Source of the DNA: a virus
Reading direction: 5' to 3' (one strand)
DNA: 64,000 bases
Virus record (IMG/VR): IMGVR_UViG_3300032236_001850
Span: 364,392-428,391 of that record
The notes under the pieces are model-generated. The model was not told the origin of the DNA. It saw only the letters and a list, made by a program, of their open reading frames with translations, and made no database searches. Shown in pieces: positions 39,428 through 47,255 of the stretch. The position numbers and the translations under genes are program-made. Within the stretch, counting starts at the first letter, position 1, and each line of letters begins with the position of its first letter.

Positions 39428-40207
39428 ATGAAAACCTTCTCTAAACCTTCTGAAGCAATAAAATGGACAAAGGAAAGACTATCCAATTATGGATATGTTG
39501 TTAAAACCGAAAGATGGCAAGGCATCGAATCACCCGACGACATGTGGGAAACTATGAATCATTCTTTTCAGTTTTTTATACCTGATACACTAGAGGAACT
39601 TAAAGAGGAGGTTAGACCAAACCTTCCCTGGGCTGATGATCATTTCGGTGAAAGAATTAGTGGAAGTCCACTTAATCCGCCGCCTTCTCATAATTGGTGG
39701 CCATTTGCCCAAAAGAATAACGAACAGTTTGGTGGTAACGAAAAATTCTCTCATACATATCCAGAGAGAATATGGCCAAAGAATGCTGGTGAAAATGGAG
39801 ATGATGCTATACTTTCTGGTATTAGATTTGCTTATGGTGATTTTGGAGATGTTATAGATTTAATGTATAGAGAACCTTTCACTAGACAAGCATTTTTACC
39901 CATATGGTTTCCCGAAGATACTGGTACAGTTCATGGAGAAAGGGTTCCATGCACAATAGGTTATCACTTTATGAGAAGAGGTGAAAATCTTCATATTGTT
40001 TATTATATCAGATCCTGCGATTACATAAGACACTTCAGGGACGATGTTTATATGGCCTGTAGAAAGCTGATGTATATCCTGGATATGTTGAAGCTAAGAG
40101 ATTGGGAAAGATGGAAAGATGTTAAACCTGGATATTTTGCAATGCACATAACTTCGTTACATTGTTTCAATAGTGAGAAAGGAATATTAAAACAATCAAA
40201 ATTATAA
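39428..40207 (+). CDS. dCMP hydroxymethylase-like enzyme (thymidylate synthase superfamily)
   Basis: 259 residues (T4 gp42: 246). The region RVPCTIGYHFMRRGENLHI aligns with T4 gp42 MCTNTVQYLIRDKKINA, giving the catalytic Cys. YYIRSCDYIRHFRDDVYMA aligns with NMRSNDVVFGFRNDYAW. The Asp in RDDVY matches the gp42 Asp that replaces the Asn of thymidylate synthase and selects cytosine. The end GYFAMHITSLHCFN fits GSIIWNVGSLHVYS. I infer dCMP to hydroxymethyl-dCMP conversion; a regular ThyA is encoded separately at 52115. Other hydroxymethylated or methylated pyrimidines remain possible. Confidence 0.68.
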   Translation: MKTFSKPSEAIKWTKERLSNYGYVVKTERWQGIESPDDMWETMNHSFQFFIPDTLEELKEEVRPNLPWADDHFGERISGSPLNPPPSHNWWPFAQKNNEQFGGNEKFSHTYPERIWPKNAGENGDDAILSGIRFAYGDFGDVIDLMYREPFTRQAFLPIWFPEDTGTVHGERVPCTIGYHFMRRGENLHIVYYIRSCDYIRHFRDDVYMACRKLMYILDMLKLRDWERWKDVKPGYFAMHITSLHCFNSEKGILKQSKL

Positions 40208-40209
40208 AG

Positions 40210-40497
40210 ATGGAAAAACCTGTAATATTAGGACCGGATTTCAAGGCCATAAACGAACCTTCGGAAAGCATAAAAAAGCACTATGCTAAACTTTATGAAA
40301 GAAATCAAAATAAATTCATAAGAAGATCCAAACTTGAACAATCCCACTTGGGAAGTGAGTTTGAACACAATGGTAGAACCCTTAGACTTATAGGATCAGC
40401 TGATAGTGATAGAATGGTGGTTGTTGACGAATCAGATAACACTTACTATTTTATACATTCGGATATCCCAACCAATGCAATATTAAACAAAGAATAA
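40210..40497 (+). CDS. Small unknown protein
   Basis: 95 residues starting 2 bp after the hydroxymethylase-like gene. Basic N-terminal helix (KKHYAKLYERNQNKFIRRSKLEQ) followed by a small beta domain (GRTLRLIGSADSDRMVVVDE). Translational coupling suggests an accessory role, unproven. Confidence 0.5.
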   Translation: MEKPVILGPDFKAINEPSESIKKHYAKLYERNQNKFIRRSKLEQSHLGSEFEHNGRTLRLIGSADSDRMVVVDESDNTYYFIHSDIPTNAILNKE

Positions 40498-40501
40498 GAT
40501 T

Positions 40502-40723
40502 TTGTTAGAATATTATATAAAAACTATAGACCCAAGATCACATATAGGCGTATGTGAAATTATCTCTTTAATGGGGATAGAAATACTTGAGGATGGATTT
40601 GGTGATTCTACTGATGATTACTATGGTATTTTTAAAGTTTTCTCTGATACTGATGCTCTTGACGTTCTTTCCGACCTTCCGGATGTCCAAATAGATTTTC
40701 CTAGCGAAAGAGTAATTAGATAA
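40502..40723 (+). CDS. Small acidic protein (TTG start likely)
   Basis: 73 residues if translation begins at the TTG at 40502; no in-frame ATG gives a sensible product. Acidic, alpha/beta (YYGIFKVFSDTDALDVLSDL). Unknown. Confidence 0.4.
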   Translation: MLEYYIKTIDPRSHIGVCEIISLMGIEILEDGFGDSTDDYYGIFKVFSDTDALDVLSDLPDVQIDFPSERVIR

Positions 40724-40741
40724 AAATCCTGATAATACTTG

Positions 40742-40749
40742 GATATATA
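40742..40749 (+). promoter_or_regulatory. Late-type promoter motif GATATATA
   Basis: CTTGGATATATAAGTC is about 47 bp before the ATG at 40796 and ahead of a holin-like gene, which suits late timing. Confidence 0.5.
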
Positions 40750-40795
40750 AGTCAAATAAACTTTAGGTGTATTGGGCGATAAACCAAAAGTAATT

Positions 40796-41179
40796 ATGGA
40801 CGAAAAAGAAATAACTCAAGCTTTTCTGATGAAGGAGATATTAGGCGAGATCAAAGATCTCAAATCTAATATGCCTAATGGAGAAATAAAAATTCTTCAA
40901 ACCAGCATGGATGATATAAAGAGGGAGCAAAAATCCATCAAAGATGACATGTCTGATATAAAGAAGAAATTATTAGATCCAGATGATGGTGTAATAGTAA
41001 AGGTTAACGAAAACACAAAGTTTAGGATCCAAGAACAGGATCGCTATGACGATTATATGCAATTCACTATCGATATTCAGGAGATGAAAACCTGGAAGAA
41101 GGGAGTTAATCAGGCATTGTGGATTCTTTTCGGTGCACTCATAGCAGTAGCTGCTAAAGTAATATTTGGCGTAGGGTAA
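40796..41179 (+). CDS. Coiled-coil protein with C-terminal membrane anchor, possible holin or holin-associated
   Basis: 127 residues from the ATG at 40796 (a TTG at 40772 would add eight). A helical, heptad-rich N-terminal two thirds (DIKREQKSIKDDMSDIKKKL) leads to a single transmembrane helix near the C-terminus (NQALWILFGALIAVAAKVIF). This layout is shared by XhlA-like phage lysis proteins. It follows a late-type box. Function is inferred from topology; no lysin gene is seen nearby. Confidence 0.5.
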   Translation: MDEKEITQAFLMKEILGEIKDLKSNMPNGEIKILQTSMDDIKREQKSIKDDMSDIKKKLLDPDDGVIVKVNENTKFRIQEQDRYDDYMQFTIDIQEMKTWKKGVNQALWILFGALIAVAAKVIFGVG

Positions 41180-41183
41180 TATC

Positions 41184-41480
41184 ATGGATATAGATTCACA
41201 CACATTTAGAGATTTTATTTATATAAAAGATAAAAGTGGTGTGTATCTTGGTGATCTTTTTTACGAGAGAATTAAATTAGCTCTAGCAAAGAATAAAAAA
41301 CTAGCTTCCCTTTTTACCTCGGTGGATAATGATCCAAACAACCCAGGCACCTCACAAATATTTATGTGCACTATAGAGAGTGAAAATTTTCCCACATTTC
41401 TTCGAGAATATTTAAGCTGGTGTGAATCCAAGGAGGATTACGAGAAATGTTCAGAAATAATGAGTTTAAATATTTTATGA
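41184..41480 (+). CDS. Small protein of the ExYExC paralogous family
   Basis: 98 residues. C-terminal signature LREYLSWCESKEDYEKCSEIMSL. The two genes that follow and one at 26484 share it. Four bp after the holin-like gene. Function unknown. Confidence 0.55.
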   Translation: MDIDSHTFRDFIYIKDKSGVYLGDLFYERIKLALAKNKKLASLFTSVDNDPNNPGTSQIFMCTIESENFPTFLREYLSWCESKEDYEKCSEIMSLNIL

Positions 41481-41486
41481 TTCATT

Positions 41487-41690
41487 ATGAAAGATTCGGA
41501 TATAAAAAAATATGACATTTACTTAAAATTATATTCCGAAATAATGAGTAATGGGGGAAAAACCAAAACCATTTCGGAAATAAAAGAATGTCTGGAAACT
41601 TTTGAAGCTTTGGAAGATTATGACAAATGTAAGGATCTTCTAAATATCATAAGAATGGAACGTAAGAATAAAGATGTTAATAAACAGTAG
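41487..41690 (+). CDS. Small protein of the ExYExC paralogous family
   Basis: 67 residues, containing CLETFEALEDYDKCKDLLN, the family signature. It overlaps the next paralogue by 17 bp. These look like tandem duplicates that have diverged. Confidence 0.55.
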   Translation: MKDSDIKKYDIYLKLYSEIMSNGGKTKTISEIKECLETFEALEDYDKCKDLLNIIRMERKNKDVNKQ

Positions 41691-41928
41691 AGAGAATCAA
41701 AGATTTGTTTTTGAAAACGCATACAATAGTATGCTTAAATACGGAAAGGAAAGCATGATGTCTCACAAAATATTATCAAGAAGAGACGAGATAGAATCCT
41801 CCATGATAAAATATTATGAATCAACGGAGGAATTTGAAAAGTGTAAATTCATATTGGATTTCTTTAAGGACTTGGAAGAAACACTACAAAAAGGACTGGA
41901 AACGGTTGATATAGAAGACATTAAGTAA
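41674..41928 (+). CDS. Small protein of the ExYExC paralogous family
   Basis: 84 residues, containing SMIKYYESTEEFEKCKFILD. Third tandem member, closed by a strong terminator. Confidence 0.55.
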   Translation: MLINSRENQRFVFENAYNSMLKYGKESMMSHKILSRRDEIESSMIKYYESTEEFEKCKFILDFFKDLEETLQKGLETVDIEDIK

Positions 41929-41943
41929 ATATACCATAAAAAA

Positions 41944-41980
41944 ATAAAGGTTTCAGCAATATTACTGAAACCTTTATTTT
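41944..41980 (+). terminator. Rho-independent terminator
   Basis: A 13-bp perfect stem (ATAAAGGTTTCAG / CTGAAACCTTTAT) with an 8-base loop, followed by TTT. The stem is flanked by A and T runs, so it may work in both directions. Confidence 0.88.
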
Positions 41981-41987
41981 GTTGCTA

Positions 41988-41997
41988 GATATAAATA
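41988..41997 (+). promoter_or_regulatory. Late-type promoter motif GATATAAATA
   Basis: CTAGATATAAATATC, directly after a terminator and 24 bp before the ATG at 42022. It contains the exact T4 late box TATAAATA. Confidence 0.65.
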
Positions 41998-42021
41998 TCA
42001 TTAAACATTAAAAAACAATTA

Positions 42022-43593
42022 ATGAAATTTTCAGATCTAACTACAGAACAGATTACAACAATTTCGGATGTTTATTGGGATAGAAATTTAGCTTGGGATG
42101 ATAGAATGGCCAAACTTAAAAATTATCTAGGTAAATCTGAAAGAACTGTTCAATCCTGGGTTTCCAAATTGGGAATAACGGAGAAGGCTTTGCAAGAATC
42201 CCCGCAATTTATAAAAGCTAAAGAAAGAAAATTCAATAAGAAGAAGAAAAGATTCATTATCACATGGGCTCAGAACGATACGCCTGTACACGATACTTTC
42301 ATCGAGAATATTGAAGCCTATGCTGATTTTATAAATGCAGATATTCATATAATAGCAGGAAGATATAAAAATCCAACATCAGTATTTAGTGATAGGAATT
42401 ATGATACTTGGTCGGAAAGAATCGAACAGTATTTGGATGCTGGTAGACACGAGGTTCATAAGCACATGTGGATCATGTCCGATGTTAAGATTCAACCAAC
42501 TGCGGTGGATCCAATGACAGGATTACAAGGTATGAGTGGTATAAATTCATGCGTTTTTGGATCACCCAAGGTTCACATGGAAACAATTCCCGTATTGGAG
42601 GGAAATCTACCAAAGATGATGATGACTACTGGAGCATGTACAGTTAATAATTATACAGATTCTAAAGCTGGTAAAAAAGGTGAATTTCACCACACTCTTG
42701 GTTTTGTTGTTATAGAAATAAAGGACAAGGACACATTCTTTGCCAGACAAGTTACTGCAAATGATTATGGTGATTTCACGGATCTTTATTATAATGTTTC
42801 CTATGATGCAGGTGAGGAGAGAGGTTTGGTAAAAAGAATCGAAAAGGTTTCTGCTGCCATATTAGGAGACCTACACTATGGTCAACATGACGAGAGAGTG
42901 ATAAGTAAGACTTTGGATTTATTTTCTCTTATACATCCAGAAAACGTTGTTTTACACGATGTCTTTGATGGTCTTTCAATTAACCATCACGAATCGAAAG
43001 ATCCGTTCATTCAATTCCAAAGGGAGATTGATGGAACTAACTCACTAAAGAAGGAAGTTGATGAAATGCTGGAAGGCTTAGAGGTATTTAAAGATTATAA
43101 TACAATCATAGTTAGAAGTAACCACGATGACTTTTTGGACAGATGGTTAAAAGGCACAGACTGGAGAAAAGCTTCAACGTTAAAGAACTCAATAGAGTAC
43201 ATGGAATACAGTGCTTTGTTACTTAAAGGTAAAGCACCAAATGGTATAATCCCATATCTAATAAATGAAAAATTCCCAAATTATATAACTTTAGGTCGTA
43301 GCGATAGTTTTGTTATAAATGGATGGGAACTTGGACAACATGGTGATATAGGTTCCAATGGAACTAGAGGATCATTACTTCAGTTTAGAAAATTAAACAC
43401 AAAGATAGTTGTTGGCCACTATCATTCACCAGGTAGAAAAGACGGAGCTTTAGCCGTTGGTACATCAACCAAATTAAGAGTTAATTACAACATAGGACCT
43501 AGTGGATGGCTTCAATCTCACGTCATTATACATGAGGATGGGAAAGCACAACATATAAACTTCATAAAAGGAGAATTTACAACTTTAAAATAA
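42022..43593 (+). CDS. Large metallophosphoesterase with N-terminal helix-turn-helix
   Basis: 523 residues. Residues 1-55 look like a helix-turn-helix (MAKLKNYLGKSERTVQSWVS). A middle part (~75-270) is of unknown fold. From ~275 the metal blocks appear: ILGDLHYGQHD, LHDVFDGLSINHHE, VRSNHDDFLDRWL, LGQHGDIGSNG and VGHYHSPGRKDGA. This is a calcineurin-like nuclease or phosphatase domain. A HTH joined to a phosphoesterase suggests action on DNA or RNA at specific sites. Late-type box upstream; RNase HII follows 6 bp downstream. Confidence 0.75.
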   Translation: MKFSDLTTEQITTISDVYWDRNLAWDDRMAKLKNYLGKSERTVQSWVSKLGITEKALQESPQFIKAKERKFNKKKKRFIITWAQNDTPVHDTFIENIEAYADFINADIHIIAGRYKNPTSVFSDRNYDTWSERIEQYLDAGRHEVHKHMWIMSDVKIQPTAVDPMTGLQGMSGINSCVFGSPKVHMETIPVLEGNLPKMMMTTGACTVNNYTDSKAGKKGEFHHTLGFVVIEIKDKDTFFARQVTANDYGDFTDLYYNVSYDAGEERGLVKRIEKVSAAILGDLHYGQHDERVISKTLDLFSLIHPENVVLHDVFDGLSINHHESKDPFIQFQREIDGTNSLKKEVDEMLEGLEVFKDYNTIIVRSNHDDFLDRWLKGTDWRKASTLKNSIEYMEYSALLLKGKAPNGIIPYLINEKFPNYITLGRSDSFVINGWELGQHGDIGSNGTRGSLLQFRKLNTKIVVGHYHSPGRKDGALAVGTSTKLRVNYNIGPSGWLQSHVIIHEDGKAQHINFIKGEFTTLK

Positions 43594-43599
43594 AAATCA

Positions 43600-44187
43600 A
43601 TGTTCAATAATATAGACGTTTCTCAATTGAAACTAGTAGCCGGAGTGGATGAAGTTGGACGTGGATGCCTTTCAGGCGCGGTTGTAGCTGCAGCTGTTAT
43701 ATTGCCACCTGGATTTAATGATCCTAGAATAAAAGATAGCAAAAAAATTAAAAGCCTTAAGAAAAGAGAGGAAGCAGAAAAAATCATAATGGATAATGCT
43801 ATTTGTTGGGGTATAGGTGCAGCTTCACCGGAGGAAGTTGATAGGATAAATATACTACAAGCAACTTTTTTAGCAATGAAAAGAGCTCTAGATTGTTGTG
43901 GTAAGGTTCCTGAATTTTTGTACATTGATGGTGACAAATTTCCTGGATACAACGGAATACCATACGAATGTGTTATAAAAGGTGATTCCCTAATACCTTC
44001 AATTGCAGCAGCATCCATACTTGCTAAAGTTCACAGAGATAGGTTAATGAAATCTTTGGATAATGAATTTCCTAAATATGGCTGGATAACAAATGTTGGT
44101 TATGGAACAGCAGACCACATAAAGGCCATAAAGGAAATAGGTATAACAAAACATCACAGAAAAACTTTCTGTCAAAATTTTATTTAA
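43600..44187 (+). CDS. rnhB: Ribonuclease HII
   Basis: 195 residues. The family start AGVDEVGRGCLSGAVVAAAV carries the DE pair (D17/E18), DSKKIKSLKKREE follows, then YIDGDKFPG and SIAAASILAKVHRDR. It removes RNA primers and single ribonucleotides from DNA. T4 instead uses its FEN-like RNase H, so a host-type RNase HII is a replacement or addition. Length is normal for RnhB. Confidence 0.93.
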   Translation: MFNNIDVSQLKLVAGVDEVGRGCLSGAVVAAAVILPPGFNDPRIKDSKKIKSLKKREEAEKIIMDNAICWGIGAASPEEVDRINILQATFLAMKRALDCCGKVPEFLYIDGDKFPGYNGIPYECVIKGDSLIPSIAAASILAKVHRDRLMKSLDNEFPKYGWITNVGYGTADHIKAIKEIGITKHHRKTFCQNFI

Positions 44188-44188
44188 T

Positions 44189-44512
44189 ATGGAAAACAAC
44201 GAAGAAAAAGAATTTTTAGTGGCTGACGAGTTTAGCATCATGGATGAGGATCAAATCCAAAAAGTAATAGGAGTAGAAAATTATGACCAAGCTGAATGGT
44301 GCTTCCAGTTTGACGACGAGGACCCAATCGTTATTGCCTGGAGCAATGATCAGAACGAACCTGGAGAATTAACTTTCATGTTGAAAGCAAACAGTGAAAG
44401 TAGAATAGCTTTCCAATCTGAGGATGGTTCTAAAACTCTAAGAATATTTGCAAGATCCATGTCCGAAGAGAAAAGACAAGAATTAGGTAGAAGCAATAAT
44501 TCTGAAAAATAA
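44189..44512 (+). CDS. Small acidic unknown protein
   Basis: 107 residues, acidic, 1 bp after rnhB. A central beta-rich part (AEWCFQFDDEDPIVIAWSND) and a charged tail. No family recognised. Confidence 0.55.
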   Translation: MENNEEKEFLVADEFSIMDEDQIQKVIGVENYDQAEWCFQFDDEDPIVIAWSNDQNEPGELTFMLKANSESRIAFQSEDGSKTLRIFARSMSEEKRQELGRSNNSEK

Positions 44513-44544
44513 TTACAAAGATCTATAAAAATTTATAATTTTTT

Positions 44545-44553
44545 GGTATATAC
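44545..44553 (+). promoter_or_regulatory. Weak late-type motif GGTATATAC
   Basis: TTTTGGTATATACAACT, 18 bp before the ATG at 44572, differs from GGATATATAC at one position. Confidence 0.4.
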
Positions 44554-44571
44554 AACTAAAAAAAGTTAATA

Positions 44572-45021
44572 ATGAAAAGTAATTATTTTTTAACAGTTGA
44601 CTTAACGTCAAATAAAAAATTCCTCAAGGATCAAATAGAAGAAATAAAATCCAATTTAGAACTCAATGAGGATTTCCTAAAATTCTGTACTTTATTTAGC
44701 ACAGCATTAGATGTGAATTTTAACGGCTATGTTGAAATTTATATTGAAGACCAACCATTCGATAATGACATTTTAAGTGAAGTTGAGGATTTGGTTGAAA
44801 ATCTAGATTCATTCATTCCAGGAGGTTGGGTTAGCGATTCTAAAATAGAATGGATAAGCGAAATTCCAGATCAAACATACGTTTGGTTTAAGGATGGAAG
44901 TGAATGGTCAAGCGTGGTTAGAGAACACGACAGAGGATTCATAGGAGAAGAGGAAGAATGGGACGATGATTCTACAGATTCTTACAGTTCTTATGATGAT
45001 TATGATGAAGATTCCTGGTAA
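44572..45021 (+). CDS. Acidic unknown protein
   Basis: 149 residues. A mixed alpha/beta domain of ~125 residues followed by an Asp/Glu/Tyr/Ser tail (EEEEWDDDSTDSYSSYDDYD). The tail recalls the acidic proteins at 33645 and 46514. Unknown function. Confidence 0.55.
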   Translation: MKSNYFLTVDLTSNKKFLKDQIEEIKSNLELNEDFLKFCTLFSTALDVNFNGYVEIYIEDQPFDNDILSEVEDLVENLDSFIPGGWVSDSKIEWISEIPDQTYVWFKDGSEWSSVVREHDRGFIGEEEEWDDDSTDSYSSYDDYDEDSW

Positions 45022-45022
45022 G

Positions 45023-45030
45023 GATATATA
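45023..45030 (+). promoter_or_regulatory. Late-type promoter motif GATATATA
   Basis: GTAAGGATATATAATATC lies directly after the previous stop and about 110 bp before the ATG at 45139, leaving a structured leader. Confidence 0.6.
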
Positions 45031-45047
45031 ATATCAATTGTATTGAA

Positions 45048-45113
45048 GGTGCCTTTAGTACTTGATGTCCCGGGTCTAACGACCCTCGAGATGTTTGAAT
45101 GAGCATCAAAGGG
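45048..45113 (+). promoter_or_regulatory. Structured 5' leader of the zinc-ribbon gene
   Basis: The leader holds GGTGCCTTT (45048-45056), an outer stem TTGATG/CATCAA (45062-45067 and 45104-45109) and an inner hairpin GGGTC-TAAC-GACCC (45072-45085). GGTGCCTTT is perfectly complementary to the loop of a hairpin behind the gene (46014-46024). CCTTT could alternatively pair with AAAGG at 45108-45112. This layout suggests RNA regulation. Confidence 0.5.
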
Positions 45114-45138
45114 ATTTTAAAAAATAAATAAGGTAAAA

Positions 45139-46002
45139 ATGAAAAACAAAAAACCCGGTATACTTAGCGGAATGACCGTTAGTAAACCACAAGCATGGAT
45201 CGCAGTATCCAACAATCGTCAAAGAATCTATGACGCAAACACAGAAAACGAAAAAGTTTATCTGGAAGACGGACAAGAGTTTCAAATCGAACTCTACAAT
45301 CCCACTGAAATTTCTTATGTAGCTAAGATCTACGTAAATGGTCAGCTTATTAGCTCCTCTGGTTTGGTTTTAAAACCAGGACAGAGATATTTCCTTGATC
45401 GATTCATAGATGAAAACAAAAAACTAGTTTTCTCCACTTATGATGTCGAAAACACAGCAGGGGCTAAGGCTGCAATTGCAAAAAATGGTGATCTGAGAGT
45501 TGATTTCCATGCGGAGTATTTCCAAAACTTTGCTTGGACAGCGGGAACGGGTACGGTAACAACTTGGGGTCTTCCTCATACTCTTACAGTAAACACCCCA
45601 CCATTCTTTAGAGATTATGGTAATTATTCCACACCAGTCTCTACATTTACCACTGCAACAACAGGTAACATAACTTACACTAGCGGAACAACAAACACAT
45701 ACTTTTGTTCAAATAGTGGAACTTTATCAACCAATATTAATTCTAGTTCTACAAGATCTAAATCTTCAAAAAGTATAGAGACAGGAAGAATAGAAAAAGG
45801 TGGTAAATCAAATCAAAGTTTCGATAATGATAACGGAACCTATAATTCATATGCTTCCTGGAGTTCTGCTTATAAAATACTTCCAAGATCAGCTAAGCCT
45901 GTGGAGGTTTCCGAAATCAGATCATATTGTCCAGGATGTGGTACCAGAATGAAAAAACAAAACTGGAAATTTTGCCCTACATGTGGGGAGTCACTAGACT
46001 AA
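45139..46002 (+). CDS. Phage protein with C-terminal zinc ribbon, possible virion surface protein
   Basis: 287 residues. A beta-rich N-terminal domain (~1-115; FQIELYNPTEISYVAKIYVNG, LKPGQRYFLDRF) is followed by a Thr/Ser/Asn-rich middle and a C-terminal zinc ribbon CPGCGTRMKKQNWKFCPTC (~267-285). Proteins with this beta-domain and ribbon occur in many large phages; the function is unknown. Late-type box, abundance-type leader and beta/Ser/Thr composition suggest a decoration or adhesion protein. The UTRs are unusual. Confidence 0.6.
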   Translation: MKNKKPGILSGMTVSKPQAWIAVSNNRQRIYDANTENEKVYLEDGQEFQIELYNPTEISYVAKIYVNGQLISSSGLVLKPGQRYFLDRFIDENKKLVFSTYDVENTAGAKAAIAKNGDLRVDFHAEYFQNFAWTAGTGTVTTWGLPHTLTVNTPPFFRDYGNYSTPVSTFTTATTGNITYTSGTTNTYFCSNSGTLSTNINSSSTRSKSSKSIETGRIEKGGKSNQSFDNDNGTYNSYASWSSAYKILPRSAKPVEVSEIRSYCPGCGTRMKKQNWKFCPTCGESLD

Positions 46003-46006
46003 TCTA

Positions 46007-46031
46007 GTATCGTACAAAGGCACCACGATAC
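46007..46031 (+). promoter_or_regulatory. 3' hairpin with loop complementary to the gene's own leader
   Basis: Stem GTATCGT/ACGATAC (46007-46013, 46025-46031), loop ACAAAGGCACC. Nine loop bases AAAGGCACC match the leader sequence GGTGCCTTT at 45048. No T run follows, so it is not a standard terminator. Confidence 0.6.
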
Positions 46032-46051
46032 AATAAAATTTAATCTAAGTG

Positions 46052-46059
46052 GATATATA
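46052..46059 (+). promoter_or_regulatory. Late-type promoter motif GATATATA
   Basis: AAGTGGATATATAATAAT lies 18 bp before the ATG at 46077. Confidence 0.6.
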
Positions 46060-46076
46060 ATAATAAAATCTACAAA

Positions 46077-46469
46077 ATGGAAAGAATAAAAAGTTTTGAT
46101 TTATTTGAGGATGAAAGTATTGGTCCTCCTGAACAAAAAATATACAGTAAATATTACCAGGGACCTTCTGCCTGGCCTACAGTTGTTGATGCGTTAGCTA
46201 TTATTAGTAAAAATCAAAACGGAGATGGAGATGGAGATGGTTTAGTAAAGCCATCACAGGAGCTAGTTGATTTTATTAAAGACAACAGTTCGGAGGATGG
46301 ATTAGATAGTTCAATAGCAGGATTTTTTACTGAAATATTGAAAGCAGTTAAAATTGCTAATAGTAGTTTATATACCAAACTGGGTGGAGAATCAATGATT
46401 AGAGCTATTGAGGGAATGCAGAACGATTACGTTGCTACCCACAACACAGATGGTACTAAAAAATTCTAA
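46077..46469 (+). CDS. Unknown protein with capsid-targeting-like N-terminus
   Basis: 130 residues. The head MERIKSFDLFEDESIG has F-x-x-F and L-F-E before Asp. The next gene begins with a near copy of it (MERIASFEQF), suggesting duplication of the tag. The body is helical and has a short Gly-Asp repeat (GDGDGDG). Function unknown. Confidence 0.6.
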   Translation: MERIKSFDLFEDESIGPPEQKIYSKYYQGPSAWPTVVDALAIISKNQNGDGDGDGLVKPSQELVDFIKDNSSEDGLDSSIAGFFTEILKAVKIANSSLYTKLGGESMIRAIEGMQNDYVATHNTDGTKKF

Positions 46470-46513
46470 ATCATTAGAAAGCAGCAAAGATAAATTAAAA
46501 AAAATACACAAAA

Positions 46514-46948
46514 ATGGAAAGAATAGCTTCATTTGAACAATTCAAAAGAAATGGCGCATCAATGGATGAATATAATTCTGAGATAGAGGCAACAAACGAA
46601 AATAGTACGGATGACAAAAAACATTATATGTTTTTTAGAAATGTGCAATCAATCAAGCACTATATTGATGAGATCATGAAAATGGACAAAGATAAAATCG
46701 ATGAACTTCTTGAGGATGGTCATGATTGGGCTGCTGATCACATATCAACCGCTAAAACAGACATTGAGGAAGTTGCTGAATGGTTAAGAGACGAATTTGA
46801 AGATGCAGAGGAATCTGACGATGAGGAAGAAAATGAACCGGAGGAAGCAGAAGAAACTGAGGAGGAACCAGAAGGTGAGGAATCTGATGAAACAGGAGAA
46901 GAACCAGAAGGGGAGGAAGAGGAAAAAACAGGAAAGGAACCTCTATAA
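46514..46948 (+). CDS. Acidic-tailed protein with capsid-targeting-like N-terminus
   Basis: 144 residues. The head MERIASFEQFKRNGAS is similar to its neighbour's, but the L/I-x-E site is unclear. A helical middle is followed by ~50 residues of Glu-rich tail with EEPEGEE repeats. As with the other polyanionic proteins here, it could offset basic proteins in the head or mimic DNA (inference). A terminator follows. Confidence 0.6.
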   Translation: MERIASFEQFKRNGASMDEYNSEIEATNENSTDDKKHYMFFRNVQSIKHYIDEIMKMDKDKIDELLEDGHDWAADHISTAKTDIEEVAEWLRDEFEDAEESDDEEENEPEEAEETEEEPEGEESDETGEEPEGEEEEKTGKEPL

Positions 46949-46967
46949 TTCCAAATAAATAAAAACA

Positions 46968-46992
46968 AAACCAGCCAAAGGCTGGTTTTTTT
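46968..46992 (+). terminator. Rho-independent terminator
   Basis: AAACCAGCC (46968-46976), loop AAA, GGCTGGTTT (46980-46988), then T run. Confidence 0.92.
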
Positions 46993-47029
46993 GTGAAACA
47001 TAATTATTATTTAAAATATGATATCTGAT

Positions 47030-47066
47030 TATTTTTTTAATCCGAATTTTTAAATTATATTTGCAT
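47030..47066 (+). promoter_or_regulatory. Early, host-like promoter
   Basis: ATTTTTTTAATCCGAATTTTTAAAT, then TATATTTGCAT with the -7 box at 47056-47063. It starts a long run of small genes. Confidence 0.8.
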
Positions 47067-47081
47067 TCTAAAAGATTGAAT

Positions 47082-47255
47082 ATGGAAACAACACACCTCG
47101 CATTGAACGTATTAGGCTGGATATTCTTGATTGGTTCATGGATAATTTATTTTTTTAATAAAAAGAAAGAAATGCGTCTTTTCAAAGTACAACTTGCAGT
47201 TAATGTATTAGCATTAATTTGCTTTGCTGCTAATCTAATATTAAAATTTGTTTAA
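47082..47255 (+). CDS. Small membrane protein, two helices
   Basis: 57 residues from the ATG at 47082; an upstream TTG would overlap the promoter. Two hydrophobic helices (~6-23 and ~38-55) are joined by a KKKEMR loop. First gene behind an early promoter. Unknown function; early small membrane proteins often act in exclusion. Confidence 0.6.
   Translation: METTHLALNVLGWIFLIGSWIIYFFNKKKEMRLFKVQLAVNVLALICFAANLILKFV

Noticed and set aside
45048-46024. Inverted GGTGCCTTT / AAAGGCACC considered as terminal repeats of a mobile element
   Set aside because: Only nine bases match, there is no target-site duplication, and the enclosed gene is not a transposase. A hairpin loop on one side favours an RNA interaction.
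46738-47001. Minus-strand Ser-rich ORF across the acidic-tailed gene and its terminator
   Set aside because: Antisense shadow of Glu-rich codons; it reads through a terminator stem and lacks any start context.
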